Origin: Phymorhynchus buccinoides
Taxonomy: Eukaryota > Mollusca > Gastropoda > Neogastropoda > Raphitomidae
DNA: 64,000 nt
Direction of reading: 5' to 3'
NCBI GenBank assembly: GCA_017654935.2
Contig: CM065682.1
Coordinates: 38,818,660-38,882,659 of the forward strand
In this document: one piece after another, positions 38,601 through 53,600 of the stretch
Layout: the number at the start of each line of letters is the position of its first letter
Position numbering within the stretch: the stretch's first letter is position 1
The notes under the pieces: model-generated
The model's database searches: none
What the model was told of the DNA's origin: nothing
Seen by the model: only the letters and a program-made list of their open reading frames with translations
Position numbers and translations under genes: made by a program

Positions 38601-41600
38601 CACAAAAAACACCGGAACTCACACTACAAGGAGACCGGGACCTGCGAAACGACCACCTTCTAGATGGAAAAGGAGTCGTCTTCGCCCTGAGCAGAGATAT
38701 CCCTCAGGTAAAAACTGAAGAAAGGTGTTCTGCGACTACCAGAACGCTGAGGCCATAACCTTCACAAGAGGGACACCCTTGACTACCGCCAGGGAAGAGC
38801 TGATGGCCCGCAACTCGTGGGCGCGAATGGGGTTATCAGGTAACCTAACCAGCGAGCGGGCATAGGCCAACTTAATGAGGTCGAGGAACCAACGGGACAC
38901 AGTACCCTTAGCCACATCGCTGCAGTACTTGGGATTAAAGGAGACGAACAGGCGACGTTTAGCCCTTCTGAAGGACTTGGTACGAGCCAGATAAGAACGA
39001 AGAGCCCTAACGGGGCAGAGGAAGAAATCACGATCATCAGGACCCAGAACGGAGCGAAGACTCGAAAAAGAGGCCAAGGGAGAGGAAACATAACCAGACT
39101 GGTTCTTGCACGGAACTCCGGGAGAAAAGAAAGGGAGACAGACGAGAAGTCCTCCTCGAACTGACATCCTTGGTGAGACCTCTCAGAGCATGCAAACCAC
39201 TGAGGCGACGGGAGTGGCGAAAGAAATGAGAAAAAACTGTCTTGAGAGTCAGAAGCTTAAGAGACAACGACTCCAGGGGTTCAAATTTGACCCAGAGAAA
39301 AACCAGAACCAAAAAGATGTCCCACTGAGGACACTGGACCGTTCTGGACGGGGCTTGGAGGCGCACAGCGTCCAGGAAGTGAGAAACTGGCAAAGCCGAG
39401 AGATTCCCCGTAAACTTGGAACCTAAAGACAACGAGATCGTGCTAATCAAGACCGCCCTATAACCTGACAAGGTTTGAGAGGAAGAGTTCCTAGTTCTAA
39501 GCAAGTGAGAGAGGAACTCCACGAACTGAACCGTTGAGGGACGAAGCGGGTCAAACTTTCTCTCCTGACAAAACGCAAACCAGGTGGCCCGGCGAAGATC
39601 ATACAGATCGTTTGTAGACTTACGCCGAGAGGCGGCCAACAGATCCACGGTGCGCGTGGAAAACCCCTGAGAGCGAAGGCCTAGTCGGACAGCCGCAATG
39701 CGACCAGGTTTAGCCTTGAAGGGCAAGGGTGTCCGACCCCGCTTCTTGACTGAAGAAGAGTGGCGGGAGTGAGATTGAGCGGAAGAGGACCGTCTTGCGC
39801 CATGTCGAGGAGCTCTGGGAACCAATGGCTCCTGGGCCACATTGGTGTGACGAGAATCAAGTCCGGGTGCTCCCGAAGGACTTCTTCAACACCCGGGGGA
39901 TTAGTGCCATCAGAGGGGAGGAATACAACGGCATGCACTTCAGGAAGAAGTGCGAGAAGTGGTGGCGTACAGCTTAGCGGTACGGTAGCACCTAAGGCCA
40001 TGGAACTCATACTGAAGAAGACAAACTCCGCATCGAGTCACCTAGAGCAGCCAAGGCCTGATACATTACGGACTATGAGTGGCCGGACCGGGCCACTACA
40101 CACTGCTACGCCCTTTCGAACTGGAAAATATCGATCGAAGGGGCGAGTCTGGGTCAGAAAACAAACTGGACAAGACTAGTTCAGAATGTCGGGCAAGCAA
40201 AGGACCGATGGCGGGATAGAGACAGCTAGTACTAGGATGAAAATCCGCAAGAGCAGCAGATTCAGCCTCTGACCTAGCAAACTGAGAAACCACGGTACGA
40301 ATGTGCGACTGCACTTCGTAACCAACTCTACATGCTAAGACCGACGAAAGGGACCCCCGTTGACTGGGTGAAAAACCAGCGGAGACAATTCGATCGGTAG
40401 GGAGGTAAAATAAAAATAAAAAACTGCCTATGAAGTAGGAACAGACAGCAACAGCAACATAGTTGCTATCGCATGACGTCAAATCGAACCAGATGACGCG
40501 GAAAAGTCCCCACCGAAAAGGAAAACATGTAGACAAAAAGCGAAACAGTGTGCAAACGTGACGATGACACACCTCGACCTAAACCATAAAAAACGGTCGG
40601 AACGAGACGCCGAAGACCAAAAAGGGGGGGGGCCTGAAGGAAGGCAAAAATCACCCCGTCGAACAACTTTAGGTTGAAAGCTGTGCCGTTCGGTGATCTG
40701 ACGGCTGAGAAGGGAAGATCATGCTAGCCGGACAGTTAAAGCCAGATCGGGACGGAACCAGTCCGAAACAGGATGACTGGAACGGCCGAACGAGTCAACA
40801 GGTTGAACAACTCATGGTTGAAACCGTGAAAGAAGGAGTGCGCACTCTGACTTCTCTCTGCAAGGGCCTATGTATACCCAGGCCAGAGGAAGGAGCTCCG
40901 AAGAAGAACAAAAAACCCTTTAAACGGCCTAAGAGATCGCCGGCCAATTAGAGTCAGAATGGGCCGAAAACGGTCGGGAATTTTGATAAAACCGGTTGAC
41001 AGGACCGGTTGAAAAAGTCGGGAATAGAAACCCGGACTGGGATCGTTCACTCGCGCCCGCGCCCTTCAAGAGAAGGTCCTCCACTTCCTCTGGAGGATCT
41101 CCAACGGACAGGATCGCCGTTTCTTGGAAGGCTCGGCCTCCTGTTGCCACGAGAAGACTGGGAAGGGGGGCCTCAAGGCCTTGAACTGGGGAGGAGGCCT
41201 AGAGGAGTATCCCACACTCCTAGAGCGGGACGCGAAGTACCCCGGACGAAATGGTTGGGACGGGGCTGGTTCAACAGGGCCCGATAGATAGCCTTCTGGC
41301 TATCAGCTGACTTCCTCTTTGAAGAGGACTCGAGAACTGGGGGAACCGATTCTTCCCCTAACAAGCCCGACTCCGGAAGGGGAAGAGAGCGCAAAACGCT
41401 CCTTTTCCCTGGACGAAAGAGACCTGTTCTGCGCCAGAAAGAATCCCGGGCCAAGGCACAGGTTTGAACCTTCAAACCAGCCGTGACATCAGAGAGGCTC
41501 TGTAGCACATTGCCCAAAAGGGCTAGAGAGACTCCAACGGAAGCTTCATCCACCTGATCAAAGAACTGAAAAACCGCCGGTGAATCAGAGGCTGAATTGC

Positions 41601-44600
41601 CTAGAGACTCCGCCAAGGTTTGCACGAGAGAGGTGGCCATGCCACAAGCCCTGAGAGAACCAGACAGAGATTCCTCGAGAGACTTGAACGTGACGGGAGG
41701 AACAGCAGCAGGACCCCAAGGACTCCACCTCCTCAGAAGGTTTGGAGACGGAGGGGAAGGGCAGGTATTCCGTCGGTAGGGGGACGAAAGGTCTGAATCC
41801 AGGTACCAAAAAGGAACCGAACTGAGACGAGGCCGGCTGAGAACGCCCCAGATTAGCCTCAGCAATCTGTTTCAACGAAAGGACCTTGCCGGTCCTCAAC
41901 GTGAACTCCGCTTTAACCACCAAATCCTCCGGGAAGGAGGGGGCTTGGAGAGTCAAGGAGCTCTTGGCCTGCAGAAGAGAGCCAACCGCGTGATCAGTGG
42001 CGGACTCCTGATGGGAGGAACGCACAGGTACCACGTAAGGGCACGATCGAGACAAAATCTTGAGAAGATTCTGAACCGAGGACTCAGTGAGAGAGTGAGG
42101 GACCTCCGACTGAGGGTCCAGTTCCATGTCTGACTCAAAGTCGGACTGAAACTCAGAGAATTCCCTGGAGGGGTCTGGCCGTTGAAGCTTCTGATAAGGG
42201 CGGCCCAAGAGTCAAACACCACCGGAGGCCATGCCTGGCAGAGGGCTCTGCCGGTAGGGAGTGAGAGGATCACTGAACACCGGCCGGAACCGGGAGAACG
42301 TGGCGTCCTCCGTGCGAGCGGGACATTCCCGGTTGACCCAAACCGGAGGAACGAACCGGAAATTCATCATCGGAATTTTCCGGTTCTAGGCGAACCCTTT
42401 CCCGGTATGTCCGCGTTGGCCAAGCAACCGGGAGACAACCGGATGATTACCGGGTAAACACCGGGAGAACCGGAGGAAACGGTCTCGCAACCGGGAAAGG
42501 CAAATAACCGGTTGCGGTGGGAAAGCCAAGAGGCTCCAACCGTGCCATCCCCCGGTATGTCCGCGTTGGCCAAGCAACCGGGAGACAACCGGGAGAAACC
42601 GGATGAATACCGGGTGAAACCGGGTAAGCACCGGGAGAACCGGAGGAAACCGTCTCACAACCGTGAGAAGCGAATTTCCGGTTGCGGTGGGACTGCCAAG
42701 AGGCCCCAACCGCGCCAGTGCCAGGATCACTGGAGAGCCATCCCCCGGGAGGGGGGTATGGACTCTTATCGGTATTGAAGGTGCCCCGCACCGACCGATT
42801 TGACTGTCCTGGTAACCTCTCCCTCGAACTGAGTGGAGGATTTGAGCCCGGACTCAGGAAAGGGAACAGGCCGTTCCCGATCCTGGAGGTACCTCCCAGG
42901 TACCACCGTTTGTCCGCGTTGGCCAAGCAACCGGGAGACAACCGGATGAAACCGGGTAAGCACCGGGAGAACCGGAGGAAACCGTCTCACAACCGTGAGA
43001 AGCGAATTTCCGGTTGCGGTGGGACTGCCAAGAGGCCCCAACCGCGCCAGTGCCAGGATCACTGGAGAGCCATCCCCCGGGAGGGGGGTATGGACTCTTA
43101 TCGGTATTGAAGGTGCCCCGCACCGACCGATTTGACTGTCCTGGTAACCTCTCCCTCGAACTGAGTGGAGGATTTGAGCCCGGACTCAGGAAAGGGAACA
43201 GGCCGTTCCCGATCCTGGAGGTACCTCCCAGGTACCACCGGATGATTGCCTGACAGACTGGCCAGTCTGGTGACAGAGGAGTCACCTCTGTCACTAGGCA
43301 AGCTCCCCGGAGGGGAGCCTCTCTGTTCCGTAAACATCAAGCCCACAGGACGGAAACCAGAGGTGGAAAGGGATTGCCTATCCCTGTTGAGGTCGACGCT
43401 GGTCTTAGCGGACAAGGGCCTCCTGGAGGCAAGCCTGTGAACAGAAGAAGGAGAGAGGGCTGCGCCAGTGACAGTCTCACGTTAGAAGAGACAACTGGCG
43501 GCACCCTCTCTGGCCTAATCATAGAACCGAAATAGGAGGAAGATTCTGTCGATGCGAAAGGGAGAACCCTGAAACCCGAAGAGTCCAAGTGACGTAGTAC
43601 AAAGCCTGCGAGTCCAACGGAAAAGGAGGAGCAGAAACCTCCGAAGGGAGAGAAACTGGAATGGGCTCCGAAACCGGTTAGGCCGGTGTAACCGAAACGG
43701 ACTGTGACTGGACGTTAGACGTAGGATTTGTGAGAGGATTTAGACGAAAACTTCTTGTAGAAGATTAAGAGAACCTGCCCAAAGGGTCCCTAGTGAGAGA
43801 AGAAGAGTCAACTGACTTGGAAACAGAAAAACAACCGAAGCAGAAACTGCTTTGCCCGAGTGTTTTGAAACCGAGGGGTGCAAGAAGCCATAATGGCTGA
43901 CGCCACCCCGAAAACGAACAACAGAGTGAACGAAATAATTTTTCAACTAAAACGAACACCAAGAAATGACAATGAAATAATATCGATAGGATGACTAACA
44001 GCCTTCCCAAGAAACTGAATAGAACAAAGCTATGCACGGAACGAACCCACCAGATAGACAAGAGTCAGAAAAGGCGGAGCAGGGTAGGCCCAGGTGTGGT
44101 AGAAAGGCTGGAAAATTTAAGAATGACATATCCGGTGCCCCAAGGGTGCGCGTCATACCCGGAAGTAAGGGGAGTCACTCCCGCTACTCCCTGCGGTATG
44201 GGTGCAGTCCCTTGGGGCCACTTTCGTTTTAGCTATGTGCTAGGGTAAGGTTCCAGGTTGTTTTAGGCTAATGCAGTTGTTTTGAGTGTTGGTATAGTAT
44301 GATTAAATTAGATAGTGAAATGTTCCACAACATGAGATAGCAGTATAATCATGAATACAATGATCTTTTTTTATGATATTAAAGAATGAATCTTACATAC
44401 ATGTGCATACTTTTATAACATTGAAGAATCAGTCTTTCCATCTACCAAAGTTTGAAATTGGTGCATATGTGAAGCCACAAGATTTTTATTAGACTTCTGT
44501 CCAACAGGCATGGTAGTGGGGGCAAAGTGAGTTTCGTGGAAGAATATCCAACCGATTCAGCATTTCATTTGAAAGATGTCGACTCAAACTAAAATTATGA

Positions 44601-47600
44601 AGTTGGGCATCAAAATGAAGAAGAAGAAGAAAAAGAAGCACTAGGATCACAAATCTGGAAACGTGTGGTATGAGCTAGGCCGCGCACGACTGCTAACTTC
44701 GGCGGGAAGTTGCTTGTTCATTCATTCACATCCGGTTCCGCAAAGCAATTGCATAGGTTTTAACGCACATAATTTTTAGGCACCCGAGCAAATTTTTACC
44801 CCGGCTTTTTTTTGTTTTTGTGTGTGTGTCAAATTTTCACTTTTGCGGGTTTTCCGCGATTCGCGGAGGTCTACCATGCCTGGTCCAGTGGACTTTTAGG
44901 CCTAAGCATATGAGTGAGGCTAAATATGGGGAAAATGGCTGGGGGGAAAAAAAAGAGACAAACAAAACATAAGAAAAGATGAAGCAGATCCAAGAATAGG
45001 ATGCCTGTCAAAACCATCAGCTTAAAAAAAATAGAATAAAGAAGGCTGGTGACAGTGGTGGCAAACAATGCCACTTTGGCAGGCAATTCTTGCTATCAAC
45101 CCTTTAACAGAAGCAACAGACATGCGCACGTACGTGCTGATGAGCTTGTGCCGCGTCATCTCCTCCAGGTGCAGCATCTTGTGCATCTTGTGCACGTAGT
45201 TGTGGCGGTTGAGGGGCTTCACGCTGTCCTGGGTGATCACGGCCTCGGACGCGGGGGCCTTGTACTGCTGCAGCAGACTGGTGGTCACGTCGTAACTGGT
45301 GCTGGTGGGCCGCGGGTAGGGCACCACCTCCCGGTTCTCCTTGGTCCACCGATCGAAGGCAAGCTTCTGCCGCAGGTCTCTGACCTGTGGAGAACATTGT
45401 GACCTTCAGTGACCAAACAGGAGTAGTAGGGGGGGGGGGGGGGCAGTAGAAGTAGTAGTAGTTGTTGTAGTAGTAGTAGTAGCAGCAACAACAGCAGCAG
45501 TATCAGTAGCAGCAGTAGTAGCATTAGCACAACCTTACACCCAAGCTTCACATGGTCTTTTCTAAGCATCATAGGCTTGACAAAACATGAAAACACCCAA
45601 CAAGCTCATCCTTATACACTTACCACATCTATCACAACCCATCTGTTTTTGCAAAGGCTCATTTTCCAGCTCCATTTTCAGTTTCCTTAGCAGCACAGGC
45701 AACAATAAATCCACTTACACATTCACCACACACACCTGTTCTTGAACTGTCTTACGTGCATGATCCATTGTTGATTAGGCCTGACAAGAAATAAACAAGA
45801 GATCCCATGGTTCACACTCTAACACACACGCCTATGCTCAAACGCCTATACACAGCATACACCACAAACACTGCTATTTCCTCATGTTGAACATTAGTTT
45901 CTATCAGTAAAACAGACCTGGCATAAACAACACCCACACCGACACACGCACCCGTTCCTGGACAACCTTATGCCCAAACTCCATGCTGAGTTACCTCAAC
46001 AGCATCAAAGGGCATCAACAGAACCACATACTGTCATAGCAACATTCTAAGTTTACATGCACCTGTCCCTGGACAGCCTTATGCCCAAACTCCACGCTGA
46101 GTTACCGCAACAGCATCAAAGGGCATCAAAAGAACCACATACTGTCATAGCAACATTCTAAGTTCACACACACCCGTTCCTGGACAACCTTATGCCCAAA
46201 CTCCATGCTGAGTTACCTCAACAGCATCAAAAGAACCACATACTGTCTAAGTTCACACACATGACACCCCACCTGTTCCTGCACTGCCTTGTGCCCAAGC
46301 TCCACGCTGAGTTTGCTGAGGATCAAAGGGCATCAAAAGAACCACATACTGTCATAGCAGCATTCTAAGTTCACACACACGACACCCAACCTGTTCCTGC
46401 ACTGCCTTGTGCCCAAGCTCCACGTTGAGTTTCCTCAGCAGCATCAAAGTTTCCTCAGCAGCATCAAAGGGCATCAAAAGAACCACATACTGTCATAGCA
46501 GCATTCTAAGTTCACACACACGACACCCAACCTGTTCCTGCACTGCCTTGTGCCCAAGCTCCACGTTGAGTTTCCTCAGCAGCATCAAAGGGCATCAAAA
46601 GAACCACATACTGTCATAGCTGCATTCTAAGTTCACACACACGACACCCCACCTGTTCCTGCACTGCCTTGTGCCCAAGCTCCACGTTGAGTTTCCTCAG
46701 CAGCATCAAAGGACATCAAAAGAACCACATACAGTCATAGCAGCATTCTAAGTTACACACACGACACCCCACCACACACCACACCCCACCTGTTCTTGCA
46801 CTGCCTTGTGCCCAAGCTCCACGTTGAGTTTCCTCAGCAGCACAGGCTTGGTGCCAAAGTCCAAGGCCAGCCACTGGGTGAAGGAGCCGAACATGCCCCC
46901 CGTGAAGTGCACGCTGACCCTGTAGCAGGGGTCGCCCTGGTCGTCCACGTCCTCCAGCTGCTCCCCGGGCACGATCTGGTGCCTGGTGCCGTCTGAGGGG
47001 GACTGCAAGGAGAAGTGCAGGCGGGCGCTGTGCTGGAGCAGGGCCGCTTTTTGCAAGGTCAGCTGGTGGAAGACAGAATTTAGAAAATCAGCACATTGGC
47101 GCTGGATCAATTCTTCGTGTGAATAGTGACCCATCATCATAAATGTTAAAAGGGTAGTTATAGAGTGAAATGTGTAGTCCTCTTCATTAAAACCATCGAA
47201 CACTCTTCACTGAAACTGCGAAGCAGTAAAGAATTAAAAAGCATAACTGTCAATTTTGAAAGAGTAGCACAGATCCGATTTGTGTAGCATGCTACTCGAA
47301 ATGAGTGTAGAGTAACCACGTCTGCAATCAACATGTGAACTCACAAATGTATGTTAACATCCAAACTTGCCATGTTTTCTAACGAATTTAGAAAATCAAA
47401 ACAGTTCCGCTGGACCCGTCATATGAATATTAAGGTGGCACACTGCGCAGTTTTAGGACATTTGTTGTTCATTTTTGTTTCTCAGGAACTAATAAAGATA
47501 TCTTAATGAAATTTTGCACACTTATTCAGTACATAGTCCTGCCTATTTCCACCAAATTTGAAGTCTCTATTTACTCGTGTTCTTCATCATATTTATTACC

Positions 47601-50600
47601 CTGATGGGATTCTGTAATTTTTCACCATTGTTTTGACAAGATGAAGAACACGAGTAAATGACTCAAGCATCCTAATGTTGTGTTAGTTGCACCCTTTGAT
47701 GTCTTGGCAAAGTGGAGAAATGATCAGCATCACCATGCAGCACTTCAATCCAGCGCTGGTAAGGGGCCAAGATTTCATGTGAAATGTTTGTGGCTGGTTA
47801 CCATATTTTCATAACCCCTTCACATAGAGACTTCAAATTTAGTGGCAATAGGCAGGACTATGTACTGAATAAGTGTGCAACATTTCATTAAGATATCTTA
47901 ATTAGTTCCTGAGAAACAAAAATGAACAACAAATGTCCTAAACTGCGCAGTGTGCCACCTTAACAGGGAAGATGATTAAGGAACAGTAATCAACACACGA
48001 AACCACAAATGTATGTTCATACCCAAACTTAGTTTCGACTCGCACTCCCTCCGGAACATAGGCCGTCAATGAGAGACCTCTACAGCCCCCTGTCCTGTGC
48101 CTTTGCCCCATGCTGATTCCAGGTAAAGCTCATCTTTTTGGTGTCTGCCTGGAGTTTTCTTCGCCAGGTGTTTCTTGGACGGCCTCTTTTTCTTACATTG
48201 AAACTTGCCATATCTTTTTACAGTGCATATTTTAATGCTTTCTTGTCGAACTAAATCGCATCGCATAAATAATGTGATATGTGACGTCATCGTTGGGACA
48301 AATGGCATAATTGTATGCAAAGGAAACACAAAGCTGTTAGCCTGACAATATCACTTCAAGGGAAGTAAATCTGTGCACACACAATAATTTGGTCATTTCT
48401 AAACATACTTCGCTCCACTAGACCACATTTTTACATCTTTGCATTTGTAGTGTTTGTTGGGGAAACACTGATTTATAAAAATAGCCTTTTAGTAGGATCG
48501 AGAATACTGAAAGAATGGAAGTGAGAAGGAGAAACTTGCTGGTTCTGGAAGTAATGGTGGACTGAAAACGTTTTAGCAGATCCGGCTTGCATACCATTTT
48601 GAGTGAGCTGTCATTTCCTTATACCTGAAGTGAAGACAATGAGAATGCTCGTAATTCTCTTTCATTTTTTTTCATTTTCTTTATGCCTATTTTGTACATG
48701 GTTGGAGTGGTTTGTTGAGATGTTTTAAAAAACCCATCCAAAATCATGCAATTTATAGGTTTGCAGCATAGCTGTAATGCGATTAAGTTAATCATTCAAG
48801 TCATATTCAAATCCAAACTTTCTATTTAAATTTACAGTGCATTTTTCTTCTTCTTTTTTAAAGCAAACAAATCATGAGAAAATCCCAACTTGCCATGCTT
48901 TTTTTTTAGCCTTTATGCTCTTTACAGGTATGATCTATTTAAACACAATGGCAAATGAAAAGATAATGAAATACCTGAGTCTTGATCAGGAAAGTCCAGA
49001 CAATCACAGCGTTTTTCTCCTGGCGGAATTCTTCCATGGGTTCATCACATTTCACATCTACACCTGGCAGCGTCTCTGACATCTGAAACAGACATACATG
49101 TGTAAATCATAAATTACAGAAATCTTTATGCTCTTTACAATCAAATAATTAAGCAGAGAAAACATGTTTTCCATCATTTGAATTTCTTAAATGCCAGCGA
49201 CAGAGACATATAGGCACTATCAATGTTTGGCAACAGCAGAAGCAACATATTCTGCAGTTCTCAGGAAAGAAATAGGGGTTCAGATCACCTAGGGTTGTTG
49301 TTATGAAACTGAAATGACCAGACTTTAAGATTGAGGGTCATAAACACGAGGGGGCTGTCTAAGCTACCGTATTTTTCGGATCATTAGGCATTGGCCTAAT
49401 AAGGCGAATAAGGGATCATAAGGCGAATAGGGCAATGTTCAAGAAAAATCTGAAAAAAATAAAGTAAAAGGCGCCCTCGTTTATAAGGTGATACACACCT
49501 CACAAAAGAAAGTCAAAGTTTGAAGCCCGTACACGTCCTGAAAACGCTTACCGACCGCCATTACTGCCATCATAAACAAGAGTTGGCTCCCTTCTTAAAT
49601 AATTGAACTTTCGTTTTTGCGACTTCCGGTTGTTGTGTTTGGACTTTTCTTCGCGAAAACTGGTAGAATTATGGCATTTAAGCTATACAACGATGCTTTT
49701 TACATCCAATGAAGGGTTATGGCATCTGTTGGACAGTATCTCGGATGATAATAGGGATTTTGAAGCATTTTAATGTGAGTATTTGTCGTATCGGCGACTC
49801 GTTACCACTTTCGATGTTGTGACTCAAAGTAGACTGTACTGAGTACGGCAATCGTTGCCTCTCTTCTCACGATTTTGTTCACTAATAGGGCGCCCTCGTT
49901 TATTAGGCGCATAGGTCGAAATTGGAGAAAAAAATATCGCCTTATAGTCCGAAAATGATGGTACATCTTCGCCCAATGCTTAACGTGTCAGCATTTACCT
50001 CAGTGACCTGCGAATCAGCAGCGTCGTAGAGCTCCAGCAGGTTGTCCATGTAGGAGAACATGTTCTGCTCTTTGGCCAGGGCGCGCTTCATCTGACGCCA
50101 CTCGAAGCGCTCGCGCCATTCGTCCAGCTCCTCCTGACTGTGCGCGTACTGGCAGAAGTTGAAATCGTCTGGGGCAGGGGAGTACTGACAGCCACCATCG
50201 TTCATGTGCCTGTAACCAACCCAAGGCAAAGTCCATTTCTCAAGGGAAACGAATCACTGTGAGCTTTAAACAGGCATGGTAGTGGGGGCAAAGTGGTTTT
50301 CAAGGAAAATGGCCGGGGGTCCAGGGGGCCGAAGAAAATTCAATAAAATTCAATAAATGAGAGTGAAATGACAAATGTTCACTATTTTCATGCCATTTCA
50401 ATGCACTTTTTTAATAATTTTGTTTCAAACTGTTTCGCGGATTTTCCGCGATTCGCGGAGGTCTACCATGCTCGTTTAAAGTATCCTTCAGAATGCTTTA
50501 GGGAAACGTCTAAGCTTAAGGCCGTGTACACACATAAGCGGATATTCCATGCGGAAACCCGTGCGCAATCCATAAATATAAGTGAAACAAAGAAGGGAAA

Positions 50601-53600
50601 AGATTTGCGCATGTGTCCGAATTTCCCCTATATGCGTAAACTTTTATCATTCTTTAGTGATTTCCGTACAGAACTTATGCGTCTAATGTGAACCAGGCCT
50701 TAAAGTATTGCTTACATTTCTTTTTGAAAACAATCTAAATTTCCAACTATCTTTTAGATTTCTGAAGGAAAACAATCTAAATTTCCAACTATCTTTTAGA
50801 TTTCTGAAGGAAAACAATCTAAATTTCCAACTATCTTTTAGATTTCTGAAGGAAAACAATCTAAATTTCCAACTATCTTTTAGATTTCTGAAGGGAAAAC
50901 AATCTAAATTTCCAACTATCTTTTAGATTTCTGAAGGAAAACAATCTAAATTTCCAACTATCTTTTAGATTTCTGAAGGAAAACAATCTAAGCTTTAAAC
51001 TATTGTTTTGGTTGTTCATCTTAAACTATTGTTTACATACATTTCCTTTCAAATAAGAAACACTCTAAACTTCCAAGAATATTTGTAAAGTTTTAAGGAA
51101 ACAATCAAAGCTTTCAACTATTTCCTCACATTTCTTATGAAAGAAAAAACAAAGCACTACAATAATTTATAAATTCAAGTTTTTATAGATACCAAGTGTG
51201 TAATTACAACCAAAATTAAAGCATATTTGATCCATTAACGCGTCTTCTTTTCATAAGTGATAAAACAAACTCAATAAACAGCAAACTTTGTTTTCTTTTC
51301 ACAAGCAAAAAACAAACCCACTTGACAGGAAAACATTACCACAAATTTAGCAAGCACTCCTTCTTCTTCTTCTTCGATCGCTCAGACAGTTTCTTGTCAA
51401 TTATGAGTGCAGATGCGTCATGCTGCCGTTATGCGCCTAAGTAAGAAATAATTAAGCCCAGCAAGTCCGACTTCGGCTGGAGGAAATCTTTTTGAAAGTG
51501 TTTCTTGAAAAAAAGGCAGGAGAATGGACCGGAAAGGCAGAAAAATAGTAGATGACAGCAAGCAAAGGGAAAAGGCAGAGTCAAAGAGAGTGGTGGATTT
51601 TGATTAATCCTACTATCTATTTAATTTAATACTTACCAACACTCAAAACAACTGCATTAGCCTAAAACAACCTGGAACCTTACCCTAGCACATAGCTAAA
51701 ACGAAAGTGGCCCCAAGGGACTGCACCCATACCGCAGGGAGTAGCGGGAGTGACTCCCCTTACTTCCGGGTATGACGCGCACCCTTGGGGCACCGGATAT
51801 GTCATTCGTGTAATTTTACAGCCCCGCATCAGGAGGGAGGCTGGGAGGGAACATTTTTTGTTTTGAGTGTTGGTAAGTATTAAATTAAATAGATAGTAGG
51901 ATTAATCAAAATCCACCAATCTAATTTAATCATACTATACCAACACTCAAAACAACTGCAGATTACCACCGTGGTGGAGGGTGATGCGTGCCAACTGACA
52001 CACCAACAACCCCAAAAGCATACCAGTAAAAGAGGGGAAACACTCCTAAGAGAATCCCCCGAAAGATGTACAACATCCCTGAAAATATGCAAATAAATAC
52101 CCCCAAACAGTCATGTCAATGATATACCAAAGAACACAGAGAAAAAACAGAGGCACAAAAAACACCGGAACTCACACTACAAGGAGACCGGGACCTGCGA
52201 AACGACCACCTTCTAGATGGAAAAGGAGTCGTCTTCGCCCTGAGCAGAGATATCCCTCAGGTAAAACTGAAGAAAGGTGTTCTGCGACTACCAGAACGCT
52301 GAGGCCATAACCTTCACAAGAGGGACACCCTTGACTACCGCCAGGGAAGAGCTGATGGCCCGCAACTCGTGGGCGCGAATGGGGTTATCAGGTAACCTAA
52401 CCAGCGAGCGGGCATAGGCCAACTTAATGAGGTCGAGGAACCAACGGGACACAGTACCCTTAGCCACATCGCTGCAGTACTTGGGATTAAAGGAGACGAA
52501 CAGGCGACGTTTAGCCCTTCTGAAGGACTTGGTACGAGCCAGAAGAACAAAGAGCCCTAACGGGGCAGAGGAAGAAATCACGATCATCAGGACCCAGAAC
52601 GGAGCGAAGACTCGAAAAAGAGGCCAAGGGAGAGGAAACATAACCAGACTGGTTCTTGCACGGAACTCCGGGAGAAAAGAAAGGGAGACAGACGAGAAGT
52701 CCTCCTCGAACTGACATCCTTGGTGAGACCTCTCAGAGCATGCAAACCACTGAGGCGACGGGAGTGGCGAAAGAAATGAGAAAAAACTGTCTTGAGAGTC
52801 AGAAGCTTAAGAGACAACGACTCCAGGGGTTCAAATTTGACCCAGAGAAAAACCAGAACCAAAAAGATGTCCCACTGAGGACACTGGACCGTTCTGGACG
52901 GGGCTTGGAGGCGCACAGCGTCCAGGAAGTGAGAAACTGGCAAAGCCGAGAGATTCCCCGTAAACTTGGAACCTAAAGACAACGAGATCGTGCTAATCAA
53001 GACCGCCCTATAACCTGACAAGGTTTGAGAGGAAGAGTTCCTAGTTCTAAGCAAGTGAGAGAGGAACTCCACGAACTGAACCGTTGAGGGACGAAGCGGG
53101 TCAAACTTTCTCTCCTGACAAAACGCAAACCAGGTGGCCCGGCGAAGATCATACAGATCGTTTGTAGACTTACGCCGAGAGGCGGCCAACAGATCCACGG
53201 TGCGCGTGGAAAACCCCTGAGAGCGAAGGCCTAGTCGGACAGCCGCAATGCGACCAGGTTTAGCCTTGAAGGGCAAGGGTGTCCGACCCCGCTTCTTGAC
53301 TGAAGAAGAGTGGCGGGAGTGAGATTGAGCGGAAGAGGACCGTCTTGCGCCATGTCGAGGAGCTCTGGGAACCAATGGCTCCTGGGCCACATTGGTGTGA
53401 CGAGAATCAAGTCCGGGTGCTCCCGAAGGACTTCTTCAACACCCGGGGGATTAGTGCCATCAGAGGGGAGGAATACAACGGCATGCACTTCAGGAAGAAG
53501 TGCGAGAAGTGGTGGCGTACAGCTTAGCGGTACGGTAGCACCTAAGGCCATGGAACTCATACTGAAGAAGACAAACTCCGCATCGAGTCACCTAGAGCAG

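Larger units (their letters stand above)
38040..44313 (-). mobile_element. DIRS-type tyrosine-recombinase retroelement, copy 1 (non-autonomous)
   Basis: 6274 bp in the intron between exons 8 and 9, in the same sense as the host gene. It has inverted terminal repeats of about 190 bp, a gag-like frame, a remnant of the pol end, a tyrosine-recombinase frame and an internal complementary region: the layout of DIRS elements, which copy through RNA, circularise and integrate with a tyrosine recombinase instead of an integrase. Reverse transcriptase and most of RNase H are missing. Edges were set by comparison with copy 2; no target-site duplication is seen. A T at 38039 may belong to either element or target. 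Confidence 0.92.

Noticed and set aside
42386..43294. Repetitive 100-280-codon frames inside both DIRS copies
   Set aside because: They follow the leader tandem repeats on both strands and do not resemble gag, pol or recombinase.
38040..44313. Classification as an LTR retrotransposon, Crypton or segmental duplication
   Set aside because: Ends are inverted, not direct, repeats; a DIRS-type recombinase, gag and ICR are present (against Crypton and LTR types), and homology to the second copy stops exactly at the element ends (against segmental duplication).
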